Below, in pieces: positions 11,034 to 24,227 of a stretch of DNA of 64,000 nt. The notes beneath the pieces were generated by a model, which was given only the letters and a program-made list of their open reading frames with translations, was not told the DNA's origin and searched no databases. The DNA is from Oreohelix idahoensis (taxonomy: Eukaryota > Mollusca > Gastropoda > Stylommatophora > Oreohelicidae): NCBI GenBank assembly GCA_024509875.1, contig JAMPIV010012255.1, positions 43,218-107,217 on the forward strand. The letters are read 5' to 3'. The translations under genes and the position numbers were made by a program. Each line of letters starts with the position of its first letter. Position 1 is the stretch's first letter.

Positions 11034-13786
11034 CTAGTGAATTTTCCCTGATATGATGGATGATTTAAAGGGACCTTTAGCTTTTCATAACATTAGAACC
11101 CCTGAACATTTGTTGTAACTTTTCGTTTGCCAGAACGCATTCCACCGGGACTCATGTAGGATACAGCGACGAGATCAAAGAGACAGACCGAGGGATCTTA
11201 GGGGAGACTATCGGCGTTATCAAAGACAGTAGTTTTCCCTGATACGAGACGCAGTTGCTTGCCGCTAATTTCGCGTCTCGGTGTCAATCGAGGAACCAAG
11301 CGAACGGGGGAAAGCGAAACGGGCAGCAGCGAGCGGATACGAAGACCAGGGGGCGGCTTCTTCTCTTGATTTGGCGGTCAGATCCCCAAAAGTTCGTGAG
11401 ATCAAATAAGTTGTTAAGTTTATCATGTCCCACTCAACTTACATTCCATTTTAGCTAAATAGACCATGAAGAACTAGACACGTTATCACTCGCTGGCCAG
11501 ACCTTTACAGAAGCACTAGCTTTATTGAAAATCTTGTTATAGATTTTCCCCTGGATTTTATATATATATTTGCAGTGATTTCTATTTCTGTGCAAAGCGG
11601 TAATATATATTGTGTACAGTGATCAGTGGTCTAGTCATTCTATTTCAAGGGATTTTGTGTTAATTTAAATCTATTTAATTAAACCATCTCAAGAGTTCCA
11701 GTTTTAAATATAATGATCTATCTATTATATTATTTCAAAAGATAATAGATGCTTAAATTAACTTTTAAAGTCGCGAAGGAATTTATAATTAATAAATTCA
11801 GTTAAGTCCTAGTTTTATAGATGTGGGTTTTTAACCACTAGAATTCGCGCAGTGTTTATTAAATACATAATTAAATACTAGAGTGTATTATAGGCTTCAC
11901 GGGAAATTCATCGCGCTTTAGAAGGTTATTTGTTTTCGGTATATTACATGTCTTTTTTTTTTCTTTCATACAGAGTGATCGTAACCTGTGCGATCCCAGC
12001 ATTAAGAAAGCAATAAAGAAATCAATCTAAGCAAAGCAAAGCATAAACAGTGTGTAGAGTTCCCCTGACGCAGAACTTGTTGAGACTGTGTAAATTTTTA
12101 ATCTTTGAGGCGATTCTATGTTTGGAATTCCGCTATCTAACTTATAGTAAAGAAAGCACACCCAAAGACAAATTTAACGCACCATCAAACAACTTAAGTC
12201 GTAACGGGAAGAAGAACACTGGCGCGAGCTTTGTTAGTTTACTGACACAGAGAGATAATTCATAATTTCCTGAACAGTGATGTGACTAGTTTTCTCAGTG
12301 GACTTAAACCATACCTCACGGATAAAGTGTACCAGCACGCGTAAGAATTTTATTATCCGCGGCATAGTCAAATAGACCACACCATCCTCACCCCGGTATC
12401 AGAGACCGTGCCCTCCCATAGAAACTGTTATTAAGAAAAGAGACACAACTACAGATTCATTTTCCAGCGATTACGGGATCCTTTTATGTGCTGACCGCAT
12501 ACCTGCTAATCTGGGGCTAGAACTTGAACAAACACTCATACATTTAGTTGAGGTGTAACTACTGGTGTGTTATTCTATGGAGTGCAAGATTTTTTCACAA
12601 TCGGTAAGTGAGAGCAAGATGAGTGAAGGCCTTTGCTAGCGCGTGTATGAATGACAGGAAATTAATTCTTTTGTGTGACCATTTTGTTAACTTGCTTACC
12701 TGGTAACATATATCTTTTCTGTATACCCTACTTCTCTCTTCTTCCGTCCTTAGCCACCAACCGACGAAGCAGTCCGTGGCCAGTACGCCTAGTGGCGTCT
12801 TAGGGCAACAACAAATTGATCAATCTATCGCTTCCACCACGCCTATGGCGTCTTTGTGGGACAACAACAGACCAAACAATCTATCGTTGTTTCCGTAATC
12901 AGAGTAACTAGCAAGCAGGTGATCAGCCCACTGTGCGAAGTTTTTACGGGACGGGGTAAACAGCCCCATGCCCAACTCTCCTTAGTCGCTTTTTACGACA
13001 TGCATGGTAGGGTGCAGTGTTACTATTCTTTGCTCCCCTTTCGGGCCCCGGTAACACACGGGTGTGTATACCCTACATTGTTCCTTTAAGTGGGATAGTT
13101 GATAATTTGTTAACTCTGTTTAAAACCACCTCCTTTCCATTTGCTTAGTAAAGGGAAGAACAGCTGGGAAGAACAGGTTTTTTTTTTCTATCACCTATAC
13201 CTAATTTTGTAACACCTCTTTCAGAGTAATTAACTTCACTGTTAGGTTAACGTACCTATGTCCCTGATATTATCTATCTTTGGACTGGGTTTATCTTTGT
13301 CTAATAAGCGGGAAGGGCTTAGTCGATACCAATCTTCTTCACCCCTTCCAAATTTGTTATTTGCATTTGTGTACTTATGATAATTTATGTAATATCTGAT
13401 ATTTTTAGTGATTGATGTTTAAAGTGAATAAAATCACCTAAACTCATTTAGTTCTGTGTGTTGGATATACCCAAAGCCCAACATTTCCCCTATTCGTTTA
13501 ATATAGTTTGTATCAACGTCGTGTGTGTGTTTGAAAACACCGAATCGGTGTGCGCGCAGATGCGAGTCTGGAAAACTGGCAAATAATTGTTTGACCAGGA
13601 GAGTGAAAGAGAAGATTGAGAGACACGATTTGTCGTAAATAAGTCTGTCTTTACTCTCCTCCAGCACGCTGTGAAGTAACTATTAAATCTCTACATTTTC
13701 TATCACTGAGCTTTCCATCATCATTTTCCACTCTAAACCGTACCACTATTTCTACGACTCTTTTCTCTCAAAATAAATGTACGACA
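11013..13786 (+). repeat. Element A 3' LTR, with a SINE-like insertion
   Basis: Sister of the 5' LTR with only scattered base and homopolymer differences. The short open frames at the 5' side occur in both copies with one or two substitutions. It preserves the unoccupied target of the EnSpm-like transposon at 13305-13307. A 333-bp insertion with a 12-bp target duplication accounts for its extra length. Confidence 0.92.
12732..13064 (+). mobile_element. SINE-like insertion with 12-bp target duplication
   Basis: The 12-bp sequence TGTATACCCTAC occurs at 12720-12731 and 13065-13076 but only once, at 2784-2795, in the sister LTR. This proves a discrete insertion, probably by target-primed reverse transcription. 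The left half holds two imperfect 54-bp tandem units starting at 12785 and 12839. The right half has the hairpin motif GTCGCTTTTTACGAC followed by ATGCATGG and a GC-rich tail ending near CACACGGG. From memory, such a GTCGC...ACGACATG motif and CACGGG tail are common in mollusc and other marine invertebrate SINE-like repeats. I see no convincing tRNA head, and the strand is set by that motif. Confidence 0.72.
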
Positions 13787-14102
13787 CTACCGCATGGACG
13801 TTGGTCACATCCCCTAAGATATCTTCACGGACAACTGGCAGAAGGCAAAAAAACAGCGCGGCGACCGCAGCTGAGGTTGCAAAACGTGTGCAAGAGAGAC
13901 ACGCACTATGGCAGTTTACATAAATCCAGTAACCTGGGTCAGGACGATGCTGCCGAACGCACCAAGTGGAGATGCTTCCTACGGCGCCACCTCAGATTGG
14001 CCGAAAAGAAGCTCTTACAACAAGCAGAAGAAAAGGAAGCGCCGAAAGAAAGACCAGGAAAAGCAGCTGACGGCGCATCATCTCAAAGCCAATTGTGACT
14101 GG
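13787..14102 (+). pseudogene. LINE reverse transcriptase C-terminal fragment
   Basis: The translation shows the tail motifs of many invertebrate non-LTR elements: RMDVGHIP in one frame, then in the next frame GQLAEGKKTARRPQLRLQ, NVCKRD, ERTKWRCFLRRHL and a charged end (AEKKLLQQAEEKEAPKERP). The frame changes between the first two motifs near 13815. The first three residues of the pattern lie on the other side of element A, so the LINE was the target of that insertion. Only the extreme C-terminus is present, and no endonuclease or catalytic domain is in the window. Confidence 0.75.
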
Positions 14103-14524
14103 AGGAGGTTGGTTTGGTTTGGTTTTGAAGGATTATCTTCAATGCACACGGACTACTCCATAAGTGCTCCGATCTCCTCCCTTAGATCTCACAAGAGGAT
14201 CTCAGCGCAGTGCGTGAACTCCGTAGCACCGGCGAGAATCCCAACGTGTGTATATAGGAATCACATTCTATAAATATTTGTGTGGTGGGTAGGTTTGTAA
14301 TTTTTAAATTTAGCCAGGGCAGCAGCCTTATAGCCTACTCTTTACGATTTCCAACTGAAGTGGGATTTTTAACGTACGCAACGTACACTCGGGAACTCCT
14401 AATTATTCGCCCTTATCTGACGAGAAGGCTAGGCATCCGATCTCACTACCCAGGAGACCAGGGGGGGGGGGGGAGTACGACATCGTTAAGACCACTGGTT
14501 CTGAAAAAAACATATCCATAACTT

Positions 14525-14600
14525 ATATTTCCACAACTGGGAATCGAACCCGGTATCTGTCGTGGTTGAGTTAAAGTGTTAGAGTATTTGTCGAGTTTGA
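14525..14600 (-). repeat. tRNA-derived repeat fragment
   Basis: On the minus strand this reads GGGTTCGATTCCCAG, a perfect B box followed by a plausible acceptor end. The upstream part does not fold into a clear cloverleaf. Most likely a tRNA-derived SINE head rather than a functional tRNA. Confidence 0.4.
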
Positions 14601-16000
14601 CAATTGTAGTGAAATCGACAATGAGAGTGAACTGACAAAATTATAGATTACACATAGATAATGTGTAAATAGGGTGAACTTGAGACCAACCTGGAAGAGG
14701 ATTCATTAAAGTTATCTCTCTCTCCAAGCCTCAACACACTTATATAGTCTAAGCACCACCCGCTTTCTCTCCTTTCTCTTGTCAAACATAGAGACTATAG
14801 TAAGAGCTTGTAATATTAAGTATGGATGAAAGGGTCGTGAACAGCGCGTTAATAAATGAGTAAAATTTATTAAAGGTTCTTGAAGGAAGAAAATATGTGA
14901 AAATAAGTATATCAGCACAACAACATAATAAAACATCAATAATCACATCAAGTTTACAAATATGCCATTACACACCAAAAAACACACAAACCACCAACAT
15001 AAAACCTGTAGAACACCGAGAAATGAATAAACAGAGTTCCAATCCGTCCGCTTTTGTGGGACCAAATGCATTAGCTCCAGTTAGTATCGTTATATGTATA
15101 TCCTCCTATAGATGAAGAATAACAACATAAATCCGCTGTAGGTGCTATCCCTGCACCGTTCACACACTAATCACGAGATAGGTTGTAGATACTCTGTCTA
15201 TATCCGGATGACATCTAATACGTGCGGGGTTTTGGATGACCAGAAACACACACAAGACGAGGTCACTTTAGGACAAACGGTCCACGGCGCTATTATCCAG
15301 CGCGTGAGAAATTTAGGCCTGCGTACTTGGTATTAAATCCGGTTTGGCTGGCTTGACTTTAATTGTGACTGAGTGCTCCTTTTAAGCACAAAGTCTGGTG
15401 TTTTCAATTCTGCTGAAAACGCTGCGCTGATAGATGCGCCGGAAGCCGCAATGTTCTGACTGGTGATAAAGAGGCGAGTAGGAAACCACTACTGCCAAAT
15501 TCAATTTCAGATTTTGCTTTTGCCCTTAAACACTGCGAGAGCTTATTTCCCATTAGAGGGATGGGCGTTGACAAAGGGTTGTATTTCAGTTAGGGGTGAC
15601 AACTCGTGGTGCTAATTGCTTTCAAAAAACCTGCGAGATCGAAGAGAATGTGACGTTCTTCGTCTGACTGGAATCCTGTGATAGCAGTGAGGTATCCTGA
15701 AACTGAGACCCAAAAGAAACTACTTTTACCTCAAGCAGACAATAACGTTATAATAAACAGTTATGCTACACTATGGGATCTATAATTATGGTTGTCATTG
15801 CTATGATAGTCTCGGCTGTCTTTATCCGTGTGAGTCGCCCTCCTATTACTTCCACTCTATCAATTATCAGCGTGCGCCTGCATAGGCTAATATATTTTGT
15901 ACACACATATACCTGTTAGTAAAATGTTCTGACAGCAAAATCTACTTTGTCCTCTTCCAACTCAACATAAGGGATATCTGACCCTGTAGTTACAGCTGGT

Positions 16001-16075
16001 CGGCGTCTGTGGCCTAATGGATATGAACGCGGTTTCATAATCCAGATATACCAGGTTCCAAACATGCTGCAGGCG
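16001..16075 (+). repeat. tRNA-Arg-like SINE head or tRNA pseudogene
   Basis: GTGGCCTAATGGAT is an A-box region like that of arginine tRNAs. About 30 bases later AGGTTCCAAAC resembles a decayed B box. The stems are not well paired, so this is not a working tRNA gene. It is most likely the head of a tRNA-derived SINE or an old tRNA copy. Confidence 0.4.
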
Positions 16076-17734
16076 ATTTGGTAGCAGATCGCTTTGTGTG
16101 GATTTTTAACAATGGTATAAGCGCTGTACCGTTCAGAAAGCAATGGCAAACTACTGAACGTAAAAATTGCCTAGAAAAATCACAAACAGCCAATAAAAGC
16201 TTGGGTTGATTGCCACGTCCTGTAAAGGATAAGCAACTAACTTTAGTTACAGCTGAGTGGATATTCTAATTATCTTACAACATTAAGTGAATTTACATGA
16301 AAAATACAGCATTTGACATTACATAATAAATGGTATGCGCCCCTTGAGGTCGATACACACAAAAAGGAAAAGTAATAACCTCCCACAAATGAATACATAG
16401 AAAATGCAATGTTCTTGCTATAATAATACAGTTGAGACTTAAACATAAGATATCATTATATCTCCAGCTGGTGGCTGCTTTCTGGATTGCTGTGAAAGTT
16501 CTAAACTGGTGTCTAACTACCCAAGTAGGCATATAATGATTCCACACAACCACTAGAAGTTTCTATCAGAAAGTAATAAGTGACTATCTCCTATAATTCA
16601 GTGTTAAGGTGCCTGCACATCACTATTCAGTTTTAAGCAAATAACCTACACCGCTGACATTTCCTTACAGTAATGACCGTTGTTTTAGCCGAATCTTAAC
16701 CCATGGTAAGCACAGAATGGACTACTCTGTTTCTACGCCTAGTAAGTATCTGTTATCGTAAGTTTACCATTAACCCATTGTAAACAATAACACTGACACC
16801 TGACTGCTTCATCACCCGTTAACTAAGGCGTTAGGCGGTGCTACATTATCACTGAATAAACTACCGGGATAAATCACCTAAAATAATTCAAATCACACTC
16901 CTATCAGGTATATATAAAAGCTAACATGAATATATATTACAAAAGATATCTGCTTACCCCGAGATGACGAGAAAAGGTAACACTGTCTAATTTTTGTGCC
17001 TACATCTGCCTTTGTCTCATTTGGCCATCTACGGGCAGGAAAATTTTACGAGTGTGCTTGACTTTTTTTTTTAAATTAATGTGTTTGCTACTTTTCTTTG
17101 TAGCACGCCCCTTTCAACCATCTACCATGTACATGGAGTTGTTGGTTATATCAGTAGTGTGCTTGACTGAGTAAACCTATCAATATTTATAGTCTACCAG
17201 AGACGCTACCCACCATCGCGTGGTCCCACGGATGTACTGCGTATAACGCAGTCATGAGTAAGACAAATATTATTCAAGAGTCTACATCAGAAGACAACGC
17301 CCGCGAGAAAGTTTCCCAGATAGACATAATATTATTCTATGAGCGATCAGGGGCCACAACCAAAAATCTCAAAATGAACGTGAGTTTTGTCTTCCCACTT
17401 CTTCTAGCTATGGACTCGTGAAATAGCGGTTCGCTTCAAAGAAATTATTTCTCGCTCGAGATCAAACCTGTTACGAGCCACACGCATTTTCACTAGTCAG
17501 ACAAGCCCCAGGTGCAGCTTAGGTAATATTATCTGACCGCGACTGACCAAGTGGGGAATTTATATTGAAGGCCAAAACGAATTAAAACCGCGGGGGTGGG
17601 GGGGGGGGTCTGAGAGGGAATAATGGGCTGCGTAGGAAAATTCTGGAAGAAAAGAAAACTGCAAGTGCAAAAACATCGAGGAAATCAGATCATTAAAAGA
17701 TAAGAAAAATGGGACATGTTGGTAAAATAAAATT

Positions 17735-17810
17735 AACAGTCAAATCCGTGACAGTACCTCTAGAACACGAGGCGGACGCCATACCTCTTAGCCACTCCGA
17801 CCCCCTCAAA
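17735..17810 (-). repeat. Possible tRNA-like fragment
   Basis: Read on the minus strand it begins GGGGTCGGAGTGGCTAAGAG, with an A-box-like TGGCTAAGAGG. The B box is poor. Weak evidence only. Confidence 0.2.
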
Positions 17811-17879
17811 GATATATTCACGGAAGAGGTTACTACAAAATAATGCATAACTACTACCACTACCACATTTGCTATGTAT

Positions 17880-18955
<1,076 letters not shown>

Positions 18956-20021
18956 TCTGGTGGCCAGTATGGGAGCGATTTGAAATTCCTGGAAGATATC
19001 GGTTGAAAATTTCAAGGTTCTTTCAAGGCGACATCATCTCACTTGGAGTTCAAGGTTAACTCAAAGACGTCAACCGTCACAGTCAATGCTATTCAAGTTC
19101 AAGTACAACCGGCAACGCTGAATGGCATCATCACATCAACGTGGAATGGCATCATCTTTTTTCTTCGAACGATATATTATGGCTCAGTAATACAGCGCCC
19201 GTATGCCAAATTCAACAATCCTGTCAGGGCCAGGAAATTTTTTCTTATTAACAGATAAGTAAAACGCTGTGGTTTTTGTTACCGTATTACGTGTAGCTGA
19301 GCCTTTTCTTTAATATGCCCAACTTGATATTTCATATTATATGTTCAGTGTTTCACGTGGGAGGTTGGGTCTGGCGGCTTACGAAGGAAACATCCAAGTT
19401 TCACATTAGGGCCTTCGTAAGTGTTCTATAGGGACACTCGTGCAGACTTCCCATAGTGGAAATCCAGCTTCTGTTAGCTGTAGGATTTTTTTAGTCCACT
19501 GTGATTGGTTGTCTGTGACAACTACTTGTTTAGCTGTTTCGTCAGGTTTTTTACTGTTGTTTTTTGTAATAATTTTTTATACGTACCTTGTTTTTATAAT
19601 GTATTTTGTTTGTAACCGACATCCATCTCAATCTTGCTATCGTTCAGTTTTTTACACCATTTGTATTTATACATTGTGCTGTCACTTGTCTTGTTATTTT
19701 TTCTTCGCAGTTGTCATTGCATTCTTTGCAACATTCTCTTTTTAGTTCTACTTTCTGCTTTATTTGATTTCTGCGAAAGTTTTCATCCGTCCTTTACATC
19801 TTGTACTGTCACTATTGTCTACTTTGTTTCTTCTATTGTATTATGATAAAATTGTAATGCATATTTTGATTCATTGATTAGTAACATAGTTAATAATTAA
19901 CTAGTATTGTGAGCCGTTCTATGGACAGGAACGTTGAGCACTTTTAAGAGAGTGATAAAATTATAAATTATTTGAGTAAAACTTTTTGAAGAATTAAGAG
20001 TACAAAGACACATTTGTCATA
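18956..20021 (+). other. Element E primer site and leader
   Basis: TGGTGGCCAGTATGGGAG at 18958-18975 is in the right position for a primer-binding site but is not of the proline type. I cannot name the tRNA with confidence. About 1 kb of leader follows. It holds short, T-rich open frames without domains. Confidence 0.6.
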
Positions 20022-21540
20022 ATGGCTACTTTAGAATCTTTTGTAAAGATTGGAGAAGACTTTGGCCTAAAAGGAGATGCACTCCGTGAATTTGCAGTGG
20101 CAGAACTAGCGAAGAGAAGCCAAGGAGGCTGATAGAAAGCGAGAAGAAGAAAGAAAACTTCAAATGGAACTTGAAATAGGAGATTGGCAGCTGAAGAAAA
20201 TGAAAAAAGATTTCAGCTTGAGTATGCTGAAAATGAAAATAGAAGACAACATGAGAAAAAAAATGATGGCATTAGAACTGGAGAAACTTAGATTAGCGAA
20301 TGAGGGTAATGCTCACAACGCTCAGTTCGTTCACAACTCTGTTAACAAAGATAATATTAAGCAGGTAAATTTAAAATTGCCAAAATTCAATGAAAAATCA
20401 GACGACATATTATTTTATCTGGATAGATTTCAAACAATATGCGAAGCCCATAAGATTGACAAATCACAGTATTGCGCACATTTGTTGCCATTACTTTCAG
20501 GTGAATCATTAACAGCTTTTAACCTATTGAAAGACACTGACAAAATAGATTACAACATTGTCAGAGCTGCTTTGCTTTCAAAATTTCAACTGGATGAAGA
20601 TGGTTATAGAAACAAATTTTAATCGATCTTACCTCATAGTGCAAAGGATTTTGGTGACTTTATTTCACTAATACGTCTTACATTTGACAGATGGGTTGAA
20701 CTGTCAAAAATTGAACGCTCATATGATGCACTTGTAGACTTATTATTGCGTGATAAGGTCTTGTCTTCAGTTAACCCGCTATTCTTTCTTTCGTACATGA
20801 ACGTAAGCCTACTAACATGAAAGAAATGGAGCACAATTGTAAAAATTATTGTACTGCGCATCCAGACATGGACGTTAGCAATTCCCTTGTCAAAGCGGAA
20901 TTACCTGTTGCGTTCGCCATGCAACAAAGAAATTATTCCCGTCATCGTTCTCTTAGCAATGATAGGAACTGTAAAAAGGGAAGTAACAAGAATTACCATT
21001 CTTTCCAAGGGAAATCATTTCGACATAGTTCTCCACAAAATCAAAATTGGGGTCATTCTCACAGGTCATGGGATTTTAACAGAAATAATACTGGAAATTA
21101 TCAAGGTGATAATTACAACAATAATTGGCAATCCAAATCAAATTTCAATAATAACAGACATAATTCCCCAAACAAACAATATGGTCAAATGAACAATAGC
21201 CATAACAATAATTGGCGTGCTAACCAAAATGGTAACAGAAACAATGATTATAACAGTTTTAGAAATAATAGTCAAGATCGATCTCGAGGTAGGGATAGAT
21301 CTTCAAATGGTAGATCGCATCATCAGACAAATTCTGCTCTGCATGATACTCAAGTTAATTTAGATCAGGATACAAATGTTAATCCTCATAATGCATCTTC
21401 TTGTTCACTTGATTTTGAGCAGGCTAAATTTTGCCAGGAATGCACAACTTTATTCCAGCACAGGGCGATCACTACGCTGAGTTGCGGACATGTGTTACCA
21501 AGTCTTCCTGCAATGTCTACGGCCATGTCAGCTTCGAAAC
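20022..21540 (+). pseudogene. Element E Gag, multiply broken
   Basis: The likely start gives MATLESFVKIGEDFGLKG, a short conserved-looking N-terminus that reaches stop codons at about 20131. The coding sense resumes with a Met/Lys/Glu-rich coiled coil and then a capsid-like part with LKLPKFNEKSDDILFYLDRF and LLPLLSGESLTAFNLL. This layout matches Gag of the other elements. A TAA near 20622 and a further frame change before 20817 interrupt it. The C-terminal part is extremely rich in Asn, Ser, Arg, Gly and Gln, as in nucleic-acid-binding tails. CQEC followed by a later SCGH could be a remnant metal site. The boundary with protease is approximate. Confidence 0.75.
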
Positions 21541-21983
21541 ATGATGGAACAGGATCTCTTAAATTGCATAATGGTTATGTTAACGGGATTTCTGTCTCTG
21601 TACTTTTTGATACAGGTTGTAGCACCATCGGCGTCAGACATTCGTTGGTCCACCCGTCCTGCGCAACTGGGAGAACTGTGAAGTGTGTCACCTTCGGAGG
21701 AACAGTGGAGACTTTTCCTACAGCAATCATTAATATAAATACTCAATTTTTTGCAGGGAAAATACATGCATGTCTCCTTCCTGTTCCAATTAGTGACTTG
21801 ATAATTGGTCGCATACATGGAATTAAAGAGTGTACCCCACAGCAAATTGCTGCTTGGGAACAGCAACATATGAATTCTGCCAATGCAGTTGTCACTAGAG
21901 CGCAAGCTAAGGATATGTTGCAAAGTACACCAACAATATCTCCTGTTAATAATAATGATGATGTTGACTCATATATCACGTGA
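21541..21983 (+). pseudogene. Element E protease
   Basis: Aspartic protease domain in the same frame as the Asn-rich Gag tail. The catalytic triad DTG is in VLFDTGCSTIGV, with Asp at 21609-21611. It is followed by the strand-rich segment and the LIIGR motif that corresponds to ILGCRYVF in the other elements. The frame ends at 21983, while integrase continues in another frame that overlaps the end. The domain itself looks complete. Confidence 0.8.
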
Positions 21984-23565
21984 GTCTTTTATAGCATTAC
22001 AACACAATGATGCTTCATTTAAGAAATTTTTTCAATTAGCTCAGAATACTACAAACACAGAAACAAATTCTAAACATAAATTTATGCTGAAAAATGGGGT
22101 ATTGGTTAGATTAGTGCGTGATAATATGTCATCCGTACGATCTCAAATTTTAGCACCTTTTACAATGAGAGCACGTATATTGCGTCATGCTCACGACTCT
22201 CAATGGGCAGGCCACATGGGTTTTTCAAGCACCAAATCCAGAGTGCTATCTGCATTCTATTGGCCAGGTGTACATAGAGATGTTAATATCTACTGTCGTT
22301 CCTGTATAACATGTCAAAAGTTAAGGTTCGTGGGCCATACCACGCAGCTCCTACTCAAGCTGCCGACATTCGAATTCGACCATTTGAGAAAATGACAATT
22401 GACATTATTGGTCCTATCCAACCTTCTGCTAGAGGACATACACATATTCTCACTTGTATTGATATGTGTACTCGTTGGCCTGACGCTATACCTCTAAAGA
22501 GTACTTCATCTGCTAGTGTCGCAGATGCGCTATGGTTAATTTTTTTCACGTTTAGGTTTTCCACGTAAAATCTTATCAGATCATGGTGTGCAATTTGTTT
22601 CTGAAGCTATGTCTCAAGTCATGGCTATGTTGCACATTGATAGATCTCTTAGTTCTATCTATCACGCGATGTCGAACGGTTTAATTGAGCGTCAAAATAG
22701 TACACTCAAACAGTTATTGGGTAAAATTACTGAGGATCATCCTCAAGATTGGGACAGAGTTCTACCCGCTGCTCTCTTTGCGTATCGAGAGGATTAAAAT
22801 GAAGCTACGGGGTTTTCACCGTTTCAACTCGTCTTCGGCGTTCAACCTCGTGGTCCTATGTCGTTACTACACGACCTACTTACGGAGAAGGATATTTCAA
22901 ATGACACTCAATCCTCGTATGAGTATGTCATTTCTTTGAGGAAAACAATCATAGATGCATGTAGGTTAGCCACCACATCATCTGAATTATCAAAAGAAAA
23001 AGCTCGACTCTTTGCTAATAGGAACCGACATCTTCGCCAGCTTTTTCCTGGTGACGAGGCTTATGTCTTACTCCCTCGTAAAGACAATCGGTTACTCATT
23101 GCCTGGAAAGGCCCTTTCAAAATAATTTCTAGAATCTCAGATGTCTATTACATTGTCGATATCATGGGTAAACATAAAACCTTTCACATAAATATGTTAA
23201 AGGAATTTCATTCTCGTCCTGACTATCTTCAGTCAGTATTTCAAGCAACTGACGATTTTACACCTCGTCTTCAACATTATACCGCTTTGTCGGTTATACA
23301 GGAAGAAGAGTCTTCTTTTCAAGATGTACCTTTACCTATACCGGTGGTACCACTTCGTCCAACTGAAAGTTGGAATGATGTAACTATTTCTCCTAACCTT
23401 TCTGCTGATCAGCGTCAGCAAGTGTCATCTCTTCTTCAATCTTATCAGGATGTTCTCACTGACATCCCAGGTCGTACGTCTGTTATTCAACATGACATTT
23501 TACTGACCGACGATACCTATTCGGGTCAGTCCATATCCTATCCCTTTATATTTGTTTCATATTAA
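21883..23565 (+). pseudogene. Element E integrase and GPY/F-like region, frameshifted
   Basis: The zinc finger has His residues in HAHDSQWAGHMG and Cys residues in CITC. The core then lies in other frames: first Asp in MTIDIIGPI, second in LSDHGVQF, Glu in GLIERQ, with 35 residues between the second Asp and the Glu. Frame changes lie near 22320 and 22550, and there is an in-frame TAA at 22795-22797. Downstream are FAYRED, a region matching the integrase C-terminus, and LLIAWKGPFKII with FHINMLKEF. The frame ends in a short insertion near 23545-23570, before reverse transcriptase. All integrase signatures lie upstream of reverse transcriptase. Confidence 0.85.
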
Positions 23566-23582
23566 TTTAATATCCTATCCCT

Positions 23583-24227
23583 CTGCACTTTCGATCTCAG
23601 GTTGATAAGGAATTGGATGAGATGCTTCAATTAAAAATAATTGAACCATCCACTTCACCATATTCTTTTTCTATGGTAATTATTAGGAAGAAAGATAACA
23701 ATATCCGTCTTTGTGTTGACTATCGTAAGTTAAACAAAGTTACACAATTTGACGCAGAACCATTACCTCTTTTAGAAGATTTACTGGTTAAACTTTCTAA
23801 GTCTACTTTCTTCACTAAATTTGACCTATCAAAGGGCTATTGGCAAGTCCCTTTGACAGAATATACAAAGCCACTCACTGCTTTTTCTACTCCATGTGGC
23901 CTTTTCCAATGGAACTTCATGCCATTTGGATTGGTAAACGCACCTGCCACCTTTGTGCGAATGATGCGTCGTATTCTATCACATCGTCCCGATGTCATTG
24001 CTTACATCGATGACATTTGTCCTTTTAGTGACTCATGGGATGAACATTTTCGTGGATTGAACACATTGCTGTGCACATTACGGTCATATAACTTAACGGC
24101 TAAACCATCAAAAGCATTCGTGGGTTTTCACGACATATTATTTTTAGGTCACCATGTTGGTCACGGTATGTTACATACTGAGGGCAGTAATGTTTCAAAA
24201 ATCCTAAATATTACAACACCTAAATAA
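23583..24227 (+). pseudogene. Element E reverse transcriptase
   Basis: Reverse transcriptase with VDKELDEML, LCVDYRKLN, TKFDLSKGYWQVPL, MPFGLVNAPATF and the active site YIDDI, where the other elements have FMDD. The frame ends at about 24227 in an A-rich run, where a frame change separates it from the connection region. The upstream linker was disrupted by an insertion of roughly 37 bp flanked by the repeat ATATCCTATCCCT. Confidence 0.88.

Larger units (their letters stand above)
1082..13786 (+). mobile_element. Element A: Ty3/Gypsy LTR retrotransposon, Gmr1-like domain order
   Basis: A complete LTR element bounded by a 5-bp target duplication, CTACC, at 1077-1081 and 13787-13791. Both LTRs start TGTGACG and end ACGACA. 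Without later insertions they are about 2.42 and 2.43 kb and look nearly identical. The internal region holds a proline-tRNA-like primer site, a Gag with a coiled-coil N-terminus, protease, integrase, then reverse transcriptase and RNase H, with a purine tract just before the 3' LTR. Integrase precedes reverse transcriptase, the order described for Gmr1-like Gypsy elements. Two frameshifts and two nonsense codons show that this copy is dead as read. It lies inside a LINE tail and was itself hit by a DNA transposon and a SINE-like element. Confidence 0.93.

Noticed and set aside
12856..13089. A 77-codon frame with an apparently balanced composition
   Set aside because: It lies inside the SINE-like insertion and reads out into LTR sequence. 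No motif.
16001..16075. Functional tRNA gene
   Set aside because: The A box is good, but the stems do not pair well and the B box is decayed.
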